A program made the translations under genes and the position numbers. Below are positions 53,734 to 61,687 of a DNA stretch of 64,000 bases, one piece after another (position 1 is the first letter of the stretch; each line of letters begins with the position of its first letter). The stretch is from positions 1 through 64,000 of the forward strand of contig WGNC01000015.1 of the NCBI GenBank assembly GCA_016124745.1, in the 5' to 3' direction. The notes under the pieces were generated by a model. It saw only the letters and a program-made list of their open reading frames with translations, was not told the origin of the DNA and made no database searches. The stretch is from Thiobacillus sp. GTDB lineage: Bacteria; Pseudomonadota; Gammaproteobacteria; Burkholderiales; Thiobacillaceae.

Positions 53734-53762
53734 AATTAAATGGTTAATTAGTTTATCCTAAT
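53734..53762 (+). promoter_or_regulatory. Overlapping palindromes downstream of the RND promoter
   Basis: AATTAA-ATGG-TTAATT (53734-53749) followed by the overlapping ATTAG-TTTATC-CTAAT (53747-53762). They lie just downstream of the -10 box, around and after the expected start of transcription, which is a good place for an operator. Assignment to the adjacent ArsR repressor is inference. Confidence 0.5.
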
Positions 53763-53789
53763 GAAGATTTTTTCAGAGGTGCCGTCGCC

Positions 53790-54833
53790 GTGCTGAATCC
53801 TGTCCGACTCTTGCTGACCTGCGCCATCCTTGCAGCCCAGCCCGCATGGGCCGCCCTGCCGTTCGAGGTTGCCACGGTGAAATACCAGCAGACCGACAGC
53901 GGCTACTCGACCGAAGCCACAGTCGAAGCCGTCAAGCAATCCACCCTCAACGCCCAGGTGGCCGGGCGCGTGACAGCGGTCAATTTCGATGTCGGCGACT
54001 ACGTCAAGGCGGGGACGGTCATCGTACGGCTCTCTGCACAGGAACTGACCTCCGCCGTCGCGGGCAGCCAGGCGCAGGAAGCGCAGGCGGCCGCCACGCT
54101 GGCCAATGCGCGCGCCAACTACCAGCGCCAGCAACAGCTGTTTCAGCAGAAATTCATCAGCCAGGCCGCTCTCGACCGCGCCACGTCCGAATTCCAGGCG
54201 GCCGAGGCGGCCGCGCGCGCCGCGCGCGCGGGCGTCGGCCAGAGCGCCGCCATGAGCGGCTACACCGTGATCACCGCCCCCTATTCCGGCGTGGTCGCAG
54301 CGCGCCACGTGGAAGTCGGGGAAACCGTGGCACCCGGCACGCCGCTGATGACCGGGTTCGATCCCAAGGACATGCGGGTGGTCGCCAATATCCCGCAGTA
54401 CAAACTGGCCGAGGTGAAGGCGGCAAGCCGTGTCGCGGTCGAGATCCCTTCCCTCAACAAGTGGATTGACGCTACGGGCGTCACCGTCCTGCCCTCGGCC
54501 GACACCGCAACCCATACCGTCAAGGTACGTATCGACTTGCCGACCAATCTTGACGGCGTCATTCCGGGCATGTTCGCCCGCGCCCACTTCTCGACCGGCA
54601 GCGCACGCAGGCTCACCATTCCGGTCAACGCCGTGGTTCGTCGCTCCGAGATCACCGCGGTCTATGTAGTCAGGCAAGACAAGGTCAGCCTGCGCCAGAT
54701 CCGCCTCGGCACCCCCAATGCCAAAGGACAGGTGGAAGTCCTGGCCGGACTGAACCCGGGCGACGTCATTGCACTCGACCCGGTCAAGGCTGGGATCTAC
54801 GCCAAAGGCGCCGCCAACGCGTCCGCCAACTGA
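53790..54833 (+). CDS. RND efflux periplasmic adaptor (HlyD/MFP)
   Basis: 347 residues from a GTG. Signal peptide (LLLTCAILAAQPAWA), lipoyl/barrel-sandwich halves (AGRVTAVNFDVGDYVKAG and YSGVVAARHVEVGETVAPG) flanking an alpha-hairpin (about 85-145), then a beta-barrel. It links the inner-membrane pump to a TolC-type channel, which is not encoded in this window. Twelve bases before the pump gene. The substrate is unknown. Confidence 0.9.
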   Translation: MLNPVRLLLTCAILAAQPAWAALPFEVATVKYQQTDSGYSTEATVEAVKQSTLNAQVAGRVTAVNFDVGDYVKAGTVIVRLSAQELTSAVAGSQAQEAQAAATLANARANYQRQQQLFQQKFISQAALDRATSEFQAAEAAARAARAGVGQSAAMSGYTVITAPYSGVVAARHVEVGETVAPGTPLMTGFDPKDMRVVANIPQYKLAEVKAASRVAVEIPSLNKWIDATGVTVLPSADTATHTVKVRIDLPTNLDGVIPGMFARAHFSTGSARRLTIPVNAVVRRSEITAVYVVRQDKVSLRQIRLGTPNAKGQVEVLAGLNPGDVIALDPVKAGIYAKGAANASAN

Positions 54834-54845
54834 CCGGAGCTATCG

Positions 54846-57800
54846 ATGGGATTCTCCGGACGCATCGCCCGTTTCTTTCTAACGTCCCAACTCACCCCGC
54901 TGATCGCATTGATCGCAGCCTTGCTGGGCCTGTTTGCCATTCTCGTCACGCCGCGCGAGGAAGAACCGCAAATCAACGTGACCATGGCCAACGTCTTCAT
55001 TCCTTTCCCGGGCGCTTCGGCGAAGGATGTGGAGGCGCTGGTGGCGACGCCCGCCGAGCAGGTCTTGTCGCAGATTGCCGGCATCGAGCACATCTACTCC
55101 GTCTCCAAACCCGGCATGGCCGTGCTGACCGTGCAATATCTGGTCGGCCAGGACCGCACCCAGGCCTTGGTCCGCTTGTACGACGCCATTCAAGCCAATC
55201 GCGACTGGGTGTCGCCCGAACTCGGCGTCGGCGAACCCATCATCAAGCCGCTCGGCATCGACGACGTGCCCATCATCACCGTCACCTTGTGGACCCGCGA
55301 CGAGACACGCGGAGCCTACGAACTGGAGCAGGCCGCGCATGCGGCTGAAATCGAACTCAAGCGCATCGCCGGCACTCGCGAAGTCAAGACGGTCGGGGGC
55401 CCTGGCCGCGCGGTGCGAGTGATGATGGACCCCGATCGCATGGCGGCATTCGGCGTGACGGCGAAAGACATCCGTGATGCCCTGCAGGTGTCCAACGCCG
55501 CGCAGCCTTCCGGCACGCTGATATCGAACAATCAGGAAATCCTGGTACAGACCGGCACCTTCCTGACCGGCGCGGAAGACGTCCGGCAACTCGTCGTCGG
55601 CGTCGCACAGGGTCGGCCGGTTTACATGAACGATGTGGCCCGCGTCGTCGCCGGCCCCGATCAGCCGGCGCAATATGTCTGGCACGGTCCCGGCGCCGGC
55701 GGCGAACACAAGGCCGACAATGGCCGCGTCTACCCGGCCGTGACGCTGGCCATTTCCAAGAAGCCGGGCGAGAACGCGGTCGATGTCGCAGAGAAAGTCA
55801 TCACGCGCGTCAATGCGCTGCACAACAGCGTATTTCCGGAAGGGATCGAAACCAGCGTCACCCGCAACTACGGCGCCACCGCCGACGACAAGGCGAAAAA
55901 GCTGATCCAGAAGCTGATTTTCGCCACCGCGTCGGTCGTGCTGCTGGTGCTGTTCGCGATCGGCAAGCGCGAGGCTTTGATCGTCGGCGCGGCCGTGCTG
56001 CTGACGCTGGCGGCCACGCTGTTCGCTTCCTGGGCATGGGGCTTCACGCTCAACCGAGTATCGCTGTTCGCGCTGATTTTCTCGATTGGCATCCTGGTCG
56101 ACGATGCCATTGTGGTGGTCGAGAACATTCACCGCCGCATGAGCCTTGACCACGATGGGCTGGAAGCCATCATTCCGCGCGCGGTCGATGAAGTCGGCGG
56201 CCCGACCATCCTCGCCACCTTCACCGTGATCGCCGCCCTGCTCCCGATGGCGTTCGTGTCCGGCCTGATGGGGCCGTACATGAGCCCAATCCCGATCAAT
56301 GCCTCGATCGGCATGCTGATCTCGCTGGCAATCGCCTTCATCGTCACTCCGTGGCTCGCGCTCAAACTCATCCGCCAAGCGGCGCACGACGCGCACGCCG
56401 GCGACGACAGGCTGACGGCCCTGTTCAGGGCACGACTGACGCCCTTCCTGCGCGGCAGCGAAGGCAAGCGTGCTCGCCGCATGCTGTGGCTGGGCATCGG
56501 GATAGCGATCCTGGTCTCGGTCGCGTTGCCGGTGTTCAAACTCGTGATCCTGAAAATGCTGCCATTCGACAACAAGTCGGAATTCCAGATCATCGTCGAC
56601 ATGCCGGTGGGCACGCCGCTGGAGAAGACGACCCAGGTGCTGAGCGAAATGGGCGCGGCGGTCGCGCAGATTCCCGAAGTGACCGACTATCAGGCTTACT
56701 CCGGCACGGCGGCGCCGATCAACTTCAACGGTCTGGTGCGGCAGTACTACCTGCGCAGCGGCCCCGAAGTGGGCGACCTGCAGGTCAATCTGGTCGACAA
56801 GCATCATCGTGACCGCAAGAGCCACGACATCGCTCAGGGCATTCGCCCGGTGGTCGAGGCGATCGCCAAAACACACGGCGCCGACGTCAAGGTGGTCGAG
56901 GTGCCGCCGGGTCCGCCGGTGATGTCGCCCATCGTCGCCGAGATCTACGGCCCCGATTACGATGCGCAGTCCAGGGTCGCCAAGCAGGTGCGCAGCGTCT
57001 TCGAGCAGTCCGAAGGCATTGTCGCGATCGACGACACGGTGGAGGACGATGCCCAGCGATTCGTGCTGCGGGTGCTGCAGAACAAGGCTGCGGTTGCCGG
57101 CGTGGCGCAGAAGGACATCGTCGCGGCCATGGCAATGGGACTGTCGGGGGAAAACGTCACCCCGATCCACGGCAGTGGCGCCAAGTACGAGATCCCGGTG
57201 CGCGTCACGCTGCCGCCCGAACGCCAGACCGAAATAGCCGAACTCCTCAAGCTCACCGTGCGCGGCAGCAACGGCAACCTGGTGCCGCTGTCGGAACTGG
57301 TCGAAGTGATGCCCAGTGCCCGCGAAAAAACCATCTACCACAAGGATCTGCTGCCGGTGGTGTTCGTGGTCGGCGATACCGGCGGCAAGCTCGATTCGCC
57401 GCTGTACGGCCTGTTCGAAATGCGCGGCGAACTGAAAGACAGACCGCTGCGGCAGGGCGGCACGCTGTCCGAATATTTCATCAGGCAGCCGAGCGATCCC
57501 TACACCGGATTCAGCCTGAAGTGGGACGGCGAATGGCAGGTGACGTACGAAACCTTCCGCGATATGGGGCTGGCGTACGCGGTCGGACTGATGCTGATCT
57601 ATATTCTGGTGGTGGCCCAGTTCAAGAGCTATGTCACGCCACTCGTCATCATGGCGCCGATCCCGCTCACCATCATCGGCGTGATGCCGGGCCATGCGCT
57701 GCTCGGTGCGCAGTTCACTGCGACTTCGATGATCGGCATGATCGCACTGGCCGGGATCATCGTGCGCAACTCCATCCTGCTGGTCGACTTCATCAACGAA

Positions 57801-58067
57801 CAGGTGCGCGACGGCATGGATTTCCAGGAGGCCGTCATCCAGGCCGGCGCCACGCGCGCCAAGCCCATCGTCCTGACCGGCGCCGCCGCGATGATGGGCG
57901 CGTTCTTCATCCTCGACGACCCCATCTTTTCGGGACTCGCGGTGTCCTTGATATTCGGCATTTTCGTCTCTACATTGCTGACACTGGTGGTCATCCCGGT
58001 GCTGTACTACGCAGCCAATTTCCGCAAGCTCTCTTCACCGAAACAGGAGTTTTCCCATGACCGTTGA
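54846..58067 (+). CDS. RND efflux pump inner-membrane subunit
   Basis: Proton-driven pump of 1073 residues, AcrB-like with twelve helices and two large periplasmic loops. The TM4 aspartate pair lies in SIGILVDDAIVVVENIHRRM, and the second-half counterpart is ALAGIIVRNSILLVDFIN. N-terminal REEEPQINVTM is of the type found in hydrophobe/amphiphile or heavy-metal RND subfamilies, but the methionine ladder of CusA-type pumps is not obvious. The 3' end overlaps the DUF2892 gene by 11 bases. Confidence 0.92.
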   Translation: MGFSGRIARFFLTSQLTPLIALIAALLGLFAILVTPREEEPQINVTMANVFIPFPGASAKDVEALVATPAEQVLSQIAGIEHIYSVSKPGMAVLTVQYLVGQDRTQALVRLYDAIQANRDWVSPELGVGEPIIKPLGIDDVPIITVTLWTRDETRGAYELEQAAHAAEIELKRIAGTREVKTVGGPGRAVRVMMDPDRMAAFGVTAKDIRDALQVSNAAQPSGTLISNNQEILVQTGTFLTGAEDVRQLVVGVAQGRPVYMNDVARVVAGPDQPAQYVWHGPGAGGEHKADNGRVYPAVTLAISKKPGENAVDVAEKVITRVNALHNSVFPEGIETSVTRNYGATADDKAKKLIQKLIFATASVVLLVLFAIGKREALIVGAAVLLTLAATLFASWAWGFTLNRVSLFALIFSIGILVDDAIVVVENIHRRMSLDHDGLEAIIPRAVDEVGGPTILATFTVIAALLPMAFVSGLMGPYMSPIPINASIGMLISLAIAFIVTPWLALKLIRQAAHDAHAGDDRLTALFRARLTPFLRGSEGKRARRMLWLGIGIAILVSVALPVFKLVILKMLPFDNKSEFQIIVDMPVGTPLEKTTQVLSEMGAAVAQIPEVTDYQAYSGTAAPINFNGLVRQYYLRSGPEVGDLQVNLVDKHHRDRKSHDIAQGIRPVVEAIAKTHGADVKVVEVPPGPPVMSPIVAEIYGPDYDAQSRVAKQVRSVFEQSEGIVAIDDTVEDDAQRFVLRVLQNKAAVAGVAQKDIVAAMAMGLSGENVTPIHGSGAKYEIPVRVTLPPERQTEIAELLKLTVRGSNGNLVPLSELVEVMPSAREKTIYHKDLLPVVFVVGDTGGKLDSPLYGLFEMRGELKDRPLRQGGTLSEYFIRQPSDPYTGFSLKWDGEWQVTYETFRDMGLAYAVGLMLIYILVVAQFKSYVTPLVIMAPIPLTIIGVMPGHALLGAQFTATSMIGMIALAGIIVRNSILLVDFINEQVRDGMDFQEAVIQAGATRAKPIVLTGAAAMMGAFFILDDPIFSGLAVSLIFGIFVSTLLTLVVIPVLYYAANFRKLSSPKQEFSHDR

Positions 58068-58272
58068 ACGTATGGTTCGCATCATTGCCGGCTTTTTCAT
58101 CATGCTGTCGCTGGCGCTTGCGCATTTCTCAGGCAGCATCGACATCACCCAGATATCGTGGCTGTGGTTTACCGCCTTCGTCGGCTTCAACCTGTTCCAG
58201 TCCGGCATCACCCGGTTTTGTCCGATGGACATCATGCTCAAGAAGGCCGGCATCAAGCCAGGCGGCCTGTAA
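58057..58272 (+). CDS. DUF2892 small membrane protein, RND-linked
   Basis: 71 residues with two helices (RIIAGFFIMLSLALAHF and ISWLWFTAFVGFNLFQ) and the family end FCPMDIMLKKAGIK. It starts inside the RND pump gene, so expression is coupled. In E. coli YgaP this domain is fused to a rhodanese; here the rhodanese is the next gene, 9 bases on, also membrane anchored. The shorter relative at 16311-16499 is a separate copy. Confidence 0.85.
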   Translation: MTVERMVRIIAGFFIMLSLALAHFSGSIDITQISWLWFTAFVGFNLFQSGITRFCPMDIMLKKAGIKPGGL

Positions 58273-58281
58273 GGGTCACCC

Positions 58282-58695
58282 ATGGACGTGCAATTCCTGC
58301 AGGACAACTGGATGATGGCAGCGCTGGCGGTGGTGTCCGGCGCCATGCTGATCTGGTCTTTCATCGGCAGCAAACTCTCCGGCGTGGAGCAGGCCGACAC
58401 GCTGAAAGCCACCCGCCTCTACAACGACGATGCGCTGATCCTCGACGTGCGCGAGGACAAGGAGTTTGCCTCGGGGCACATACCCAAAGCCAGGCACATC
58501 CCGCTCGGCAAACTCGCCGGTCGCATCCAGGAACTCGAAAAGTACAAGGGCAAGCCGATCCTCGTCACCTGCCGCAGCGGCCAGCGTTCGGCACGTGCCT
58601 GCGGCATGCTGAAAAAAGCCGGCTTCGAGACCGTGTACAACCAGGAAGGCGGCATCATCGCGTGGGAACGCGCCAACCTGCCCGTCACCAAATAA
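58282..58695 (+). CDS. Membrane-anchored rhodanese (YibN-like)
   Basis: 137 residues: an N-terminal helix (about 10-30), then one rhodanese domain with active-site Cys97 in TCRSGQRS and DVREDKEFASGHIPKARH. It moves sulfane sulfur to thiols. With grxC, secB and gpsA downstream it matches the E. coli yibN-grxC-secB-gpsA order, so it is partly explained by a conserved housekeeping operon. Confidence 0.9.
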   Translation: MDVQFLQDNWMMAALAVVSGAMLIWSFIGSKLSGVEQADTLKATRLYNDDALILDVREDKEFASGHIPKARHIPLGKLAGRIQELEKYKGKPILVTCRSGQRSARACGMLKKAGFETVYNQEGGIIAWERANLPVTK

Positions 58696-58718
58696 CCCAG
58701 CAATTCAAGGAAGCCCCC

Positions 58719-58982
58719 ATGGCCAAAGTCGTGATGTACTGCACCGCCGTCTGTCCCTATTGCGTCGCCGCCGAGCGCCTGCTCAAGAGCCGCGGCGTGA
58801 CCGAAATCGACAAGATCCGCATCGACCTCGACCCCGAGAAGAAGCAGGAGATGCTTGCGCGATCCGGCGGCCGCCGCACCGTGCCGCAGGTCTTCATCGG
58901 CGACACCCATGTCGGCGGGTTCGACGACACCTCGGCGCTGGATGCGGCGGGCGGACTGGTGCCCCTGCTGAACCGCGCTTGA
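58719..58982 (+). CDS. grxC: Glutaredoxin 3
   Basis: 87-residue dithiol glutaredoxin with Cys12-Pro-Tyr-Cys15, TVPQVFI and GGFDD. Reduces protein disulfides and glutathionylated thiols with glutathione. It follows rhodanese by 23 bases and precedes trxC. Confidence 0.95.
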   Translation: MAKVVMYCTAVCPYCVAAERLLKSRGVTEIDKIRIDLDPEKKQEMLARSGGRRTVPQVFIGDTHVGGFDDTSALDAAGGLVPLLNRA

Positions 58983-59038
58983 TTTTCCGGCAAGTGCCAC
59001 CACCTTGACACGAAGATCATTCGCCTCAAGGAACTGCA

Positions 59039-59467
59039 ATGGAACTCGCCTGCCCCCACTGCCTGGCCGTCAACCGTGTGCCGGATGACCGGCTGGCCGA
59101 CGCTCCCAAATGCGGCAAATGCGCCTCGCCGCTGCTGCCCGGCAAACCTGTCGATCTGACCGCCGAGAGTTTCGACCGCTTCATTGCCAAGGCCGGCCTG
59201 CCGGTGCTAGTCGATTTCTGGGCCGCCTGGTGCGGTCCCTGCAAGATGATGGCGCCGGTATTCCAGCAGGTGGCCGCCGAGATGGGCACACGCGTGCGAT
59301 TTGCCAAGGTCGACACCGAGGCGCACCCGCAGGTATCGATGCGCCATCACATCAAGGGCATTCCCAGCCTCATCCTGTTCCGCAACGGCAGCGAAGTTTC
59401 GCGCACCTCCGGCGCGATGGATTCTCATTCGCTGAAACGCTGGCTGGCGTCACAGGGTATTCAATAA
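59039..59467 (+). CDS. trxC: Thioredoxin 2 (zinc-containing)
   Basis: 142 residues. An N-terminal zinc finger (Cys5, Cys8, Cys25, Cys28) precedes a thioredoxin fold with Trp-Cys65-Gly-Pro-Cys68. In E. coli this protein is part of the oxidative stress response. It is inserted between grxC and secB, unlike E. coli, which strengthens the thiol-redox character of this operon. Confidence 0.93.
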   Translation: MELACPHCLAVNRVPDDRLADAPKCGKCASPLLPGKPVDLTAESFDRFIAKAGLPVLVDFWAAWCGPCKMMAPVFQQVAAEMGTRVRFAKVDTEAHPQVSMRHHIKGIPSLILFRNGSEVSRTSGAMDSHSLKRWLASQGIQ

Positions 59468-59530
59468 GCGCGTGTAAAATACGCAGCTTCCCCGGAGCGC
59501 AGGCTCCGGTTTTCTTATCCAGGAGACATC

Positions 59531-59986
59531 ATGGCTGAAGAGCAGCAACCCGTATTCAACATCGAAAAACTCTACGTCAAGGACCTGTCGGTGGAAGTCC
59601 CCAATGCGCCCGATATCTTCCTTGAGCGCGAGGCGCCGCAGATGGATGTCAACATGTCGAGCGAAAGCCGCGCGATCGGCGACGCCCTCTTCCAGTGCAC
59701 CATCACCGTCACGATCACCGCCAGGATCAAGGACAAGACCGTGTTCCTGGTCGAATGCACCCAGGCCGGCATTTTCCGCATCCAGAACGTGCCGCAGGAT
59801 CAGATGCCGATGGTGCTCGGCATCGGCTGTCCCAATATCGTGTTCCCCTACTTGCGTGAAACCGTGTCCGACGTGGTGATCCGCTCCGGCTTCCCCCCGC
59901 TTCTGCTGAATCCGGTCAATTTCGAGGCCATGTTCCATCAGCAGCAAGCCGCCCCGCAGCAGGCCGCCTCCCCGCAGACGCACTGA
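59531..59986 (+). CDS. secB: Protein-export chaperone SecB
   Basis: Tetrameric chaperone of 151 residues that keeps preproteins unfolded for SecA. Conserved FNIEKLYVKDLSVEVPNAP at the start, CTQAGIFRIQN and the typical NIVFPYLRETVSDVVIRSGFP region. A ribosome site (CAGGAG) precedes the ATG. Confidence 0.96.
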   Translation: MAEEQQPVFNIEKLYVKDLSVEVPNAPDIFLEREAPQMDVNMSSESRAIGDALFQCTITVTITARIKDKTVFLVECTQAGIFRIQNVPQDQMPMVLGIGCPNIVFPYLRETVSDVVIRSGFPPLLLNPVNFEAMFHQQQAAPQQAASPQTH

Positions 59987-59996
59987 AGGCTCGTCG

Positions 59997-60455
59997 TTGA
60001 AATTGCGACTGCCCCTTGTCCGCTTGGGCGTTGCGGCCGGATTGCTGGCCGCGCTGATGCAACCCGCCTGGGCGCTGGAATATCGCAGCACCGGACGTGT
60101 CGCCCTGCTGTACGATGCGCCATCGACGGCGGCCGGCAAAGTCTCCATCGCAGGCAGCGGCCTGCCGCTTGAGGTCGTCGTCGACGCCGGCGCCTGGGTC
60201 AAGGTGCGCGACCCGAACGGCCGTCTGGCGTGGGTCGAGAGATCCGCCCTCGACGGTCCGAAAAACGTCATGGTCAAGGTCGACGTCAGCCTCATACGGC
60301 AACAGCCGCTGTTCGACGCCGACGTCGTATTCCGCGCCGCACGCGGTGTCCTGCTCGAGATCAGCCAGGAGTCCGATACCTACGGCTGGCTGCCCGTCAA
60401 ACACGCCGACGGCCTTGCCGGCTGGATGCCCGCCTATGAGGCTTGGGGCAAATGA
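59997..60455 (+). CDS. Periplasmic SH3-domain protein
   Basis: 152 residues from a TTG. Signal peptide (LVRLGVAAGLLAALMQPAWA) and two bacterial SH3-like repeats (about residues 25-80 and 95-150). Such proteins often bind peptidoglycan, but no enzyme domain is fused. Eleven bases after secB and overlapping gpsA as ATGA. Start codon is less certain than the frame. Confidence 0.82.
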   Translation: MKLRLPLVRLGVAAGLLAALMQPAWALEYRSTGRVALLYDAPSTAAGKVSIAGSGLPLEVVVDAGAWVKVRDPNGRLAWVERSALDGPKNVMVKVDVSLIRQQPLFDADVVFRAARGVLLEISQESDTYGWLPVKHADGLAGWMPAYEAWGK

Positions 60456-61438
60456 AACTTGCGGTGCTCGGCGCCGGCGCCTGGGGAACTGCCCTGGCCA
60501 CCAGTTGGGCGCCCCATCATGAGGTCACCCTGTGGGGGCGCAGCGCGACCATGCTCGATGCCATGCGCACGAGCCGCATCAACGCCCGTTACCTGCCGGA
60601 CTGTCCCCTGCCGGACGCGCTCCGCTTCGATTCGGATCTCGACAACGTCGTTGCCGATGCCAGCCTCATCGTCATCGCGGTCCCCAGCGGCGGCCTGCGT
60701 CCCACCCTGACCGCACTCGCCCGGCGAAACAGCCTGCCGCCGCTGATCTGGGTATGCAAGGGCTTCGAACCCGGCAGCCGCAAGCTGCCGCATCAACTCG
60801 TCGCCGAACTGCTGCCCGCGCACACCCAAACCGGCGTCCTGTCCGGCCCCAGCTTCGCCCAGGAAGTCGCGCGCGGCTTTCCGACCGCGCTCACGCTGGC
60901 GTCCCATGACACCAGCCTGGCACAGCATCTGGCCGAAGCTCTGTCCGCACATCGCCTGCGCATCTATGCACACGACGACGTGATCGGTGTCGAGGTCGGC
61001 GGCGCGCTGAAGAACGTCATGGCCATCGCGGCCGGCATCTGCGACGGCCTGCAGCTTGGCCACAATGCGCGCGCTGCGCTCATCACGCGAGGCCTGGCCG
61101 AAATGACCCGCGTCGGCACCCGTCTCGGCGGCCACTTCGAAACCTTCATGGGGCTGTCCGGCCTCGGCGACCTCATCCTCACCACCACCGGCGACCTCTC
61201 GCGCAACCGTCAGGTCGGGCTGCGCCTCGCGCGCGGCCAGGCCCTCGACACCATCCTCGACGAACTCGGCCATGTTGCGGAAGGCGTCACCACCGCACGC
61301 GAAGTCGCGACCCTGGCCAACGAACTGGGCGCCGACATGCCCATCAGCCGTGCCGTCTACCAGGTGCTGTTCGAAGGGCTGCCCGCAGCCGAGGCGGTCG
61401 ACGCCCTGCTGAACCGGGGAATCAAGGCAGAGTTCTGA
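60452..61438 (+). CDS. gpsA: Glycerol-3-phosphate dehydrogenase [NAD(P)+]
   Basis: Supplies glycerol 3-phosphate for phospholipids. 328 residues. NAD-binding LGAGAWGTALA, WVCKGFEP, LSGPSFAQEVARGFPTA, the catalytic Lys in VGGALKNVMAIAAGICDGL, and GLSGLGDLILT. Last gene of the rhodanese-grxC-trxC-secB operon. The gap 61439-61687 shows no gene. Confidence 0.96.
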   Translation: MKLAVLGAGAWGTALATSWAPHHEVTLWGRSATMLDAMRTSRINARYLPDCPLPDALRFDSDLDNVVADASLIVIAVPSGGLRPTLTALARRNSLPPLIWVCKGFEPGSRKLPHQLVAELLPAHTQTGVLSGPSFAQEVARGFPTALTLASHDTSLAQHLAEALSAHRLRIYAHDDVIGVEVGGALKNVMAIAAGICDGLQLGHNARAALITRGLAEMTRVGTRLGGHFETFMGLSGLGDLILTTTGDLSRNRQVGLRLARGQALDTILDELGHVAEGVTTAREVATLANELGADMPISRAVYQVLFEGLPAAEAVDALLNRGIKAEF

Positions 61439-61687
61439 GTCGCCAGCCCGCACCCACCCGGCGCATTGTTCGTCCAATACCGGCACTGCCACCGCGACAC
61501 TTGAGTTTGCGGGCCTTCCTGCCGTTAGTAAGAGTCCACGTAATCAATGCTTGAGACCCTGCCTCTCGGAACGGCGGTTGGCATTGTTTGTTGCAGACAC
61601 ACCATTGCCGCCCGCTCCAGGGTGGGTTCATGTTCGATCCGGCTTGTCGAGGGAAGGCCCAGTGCTTGAATGGATAGTCCAGCGCGC

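Noticed and set aside
54879-57695. 938-codon open frame on the minus strand
   Set aside because: Exactly opposite the RND pump gene; His/Arg/Asp-rich composition typical of antisense frames.
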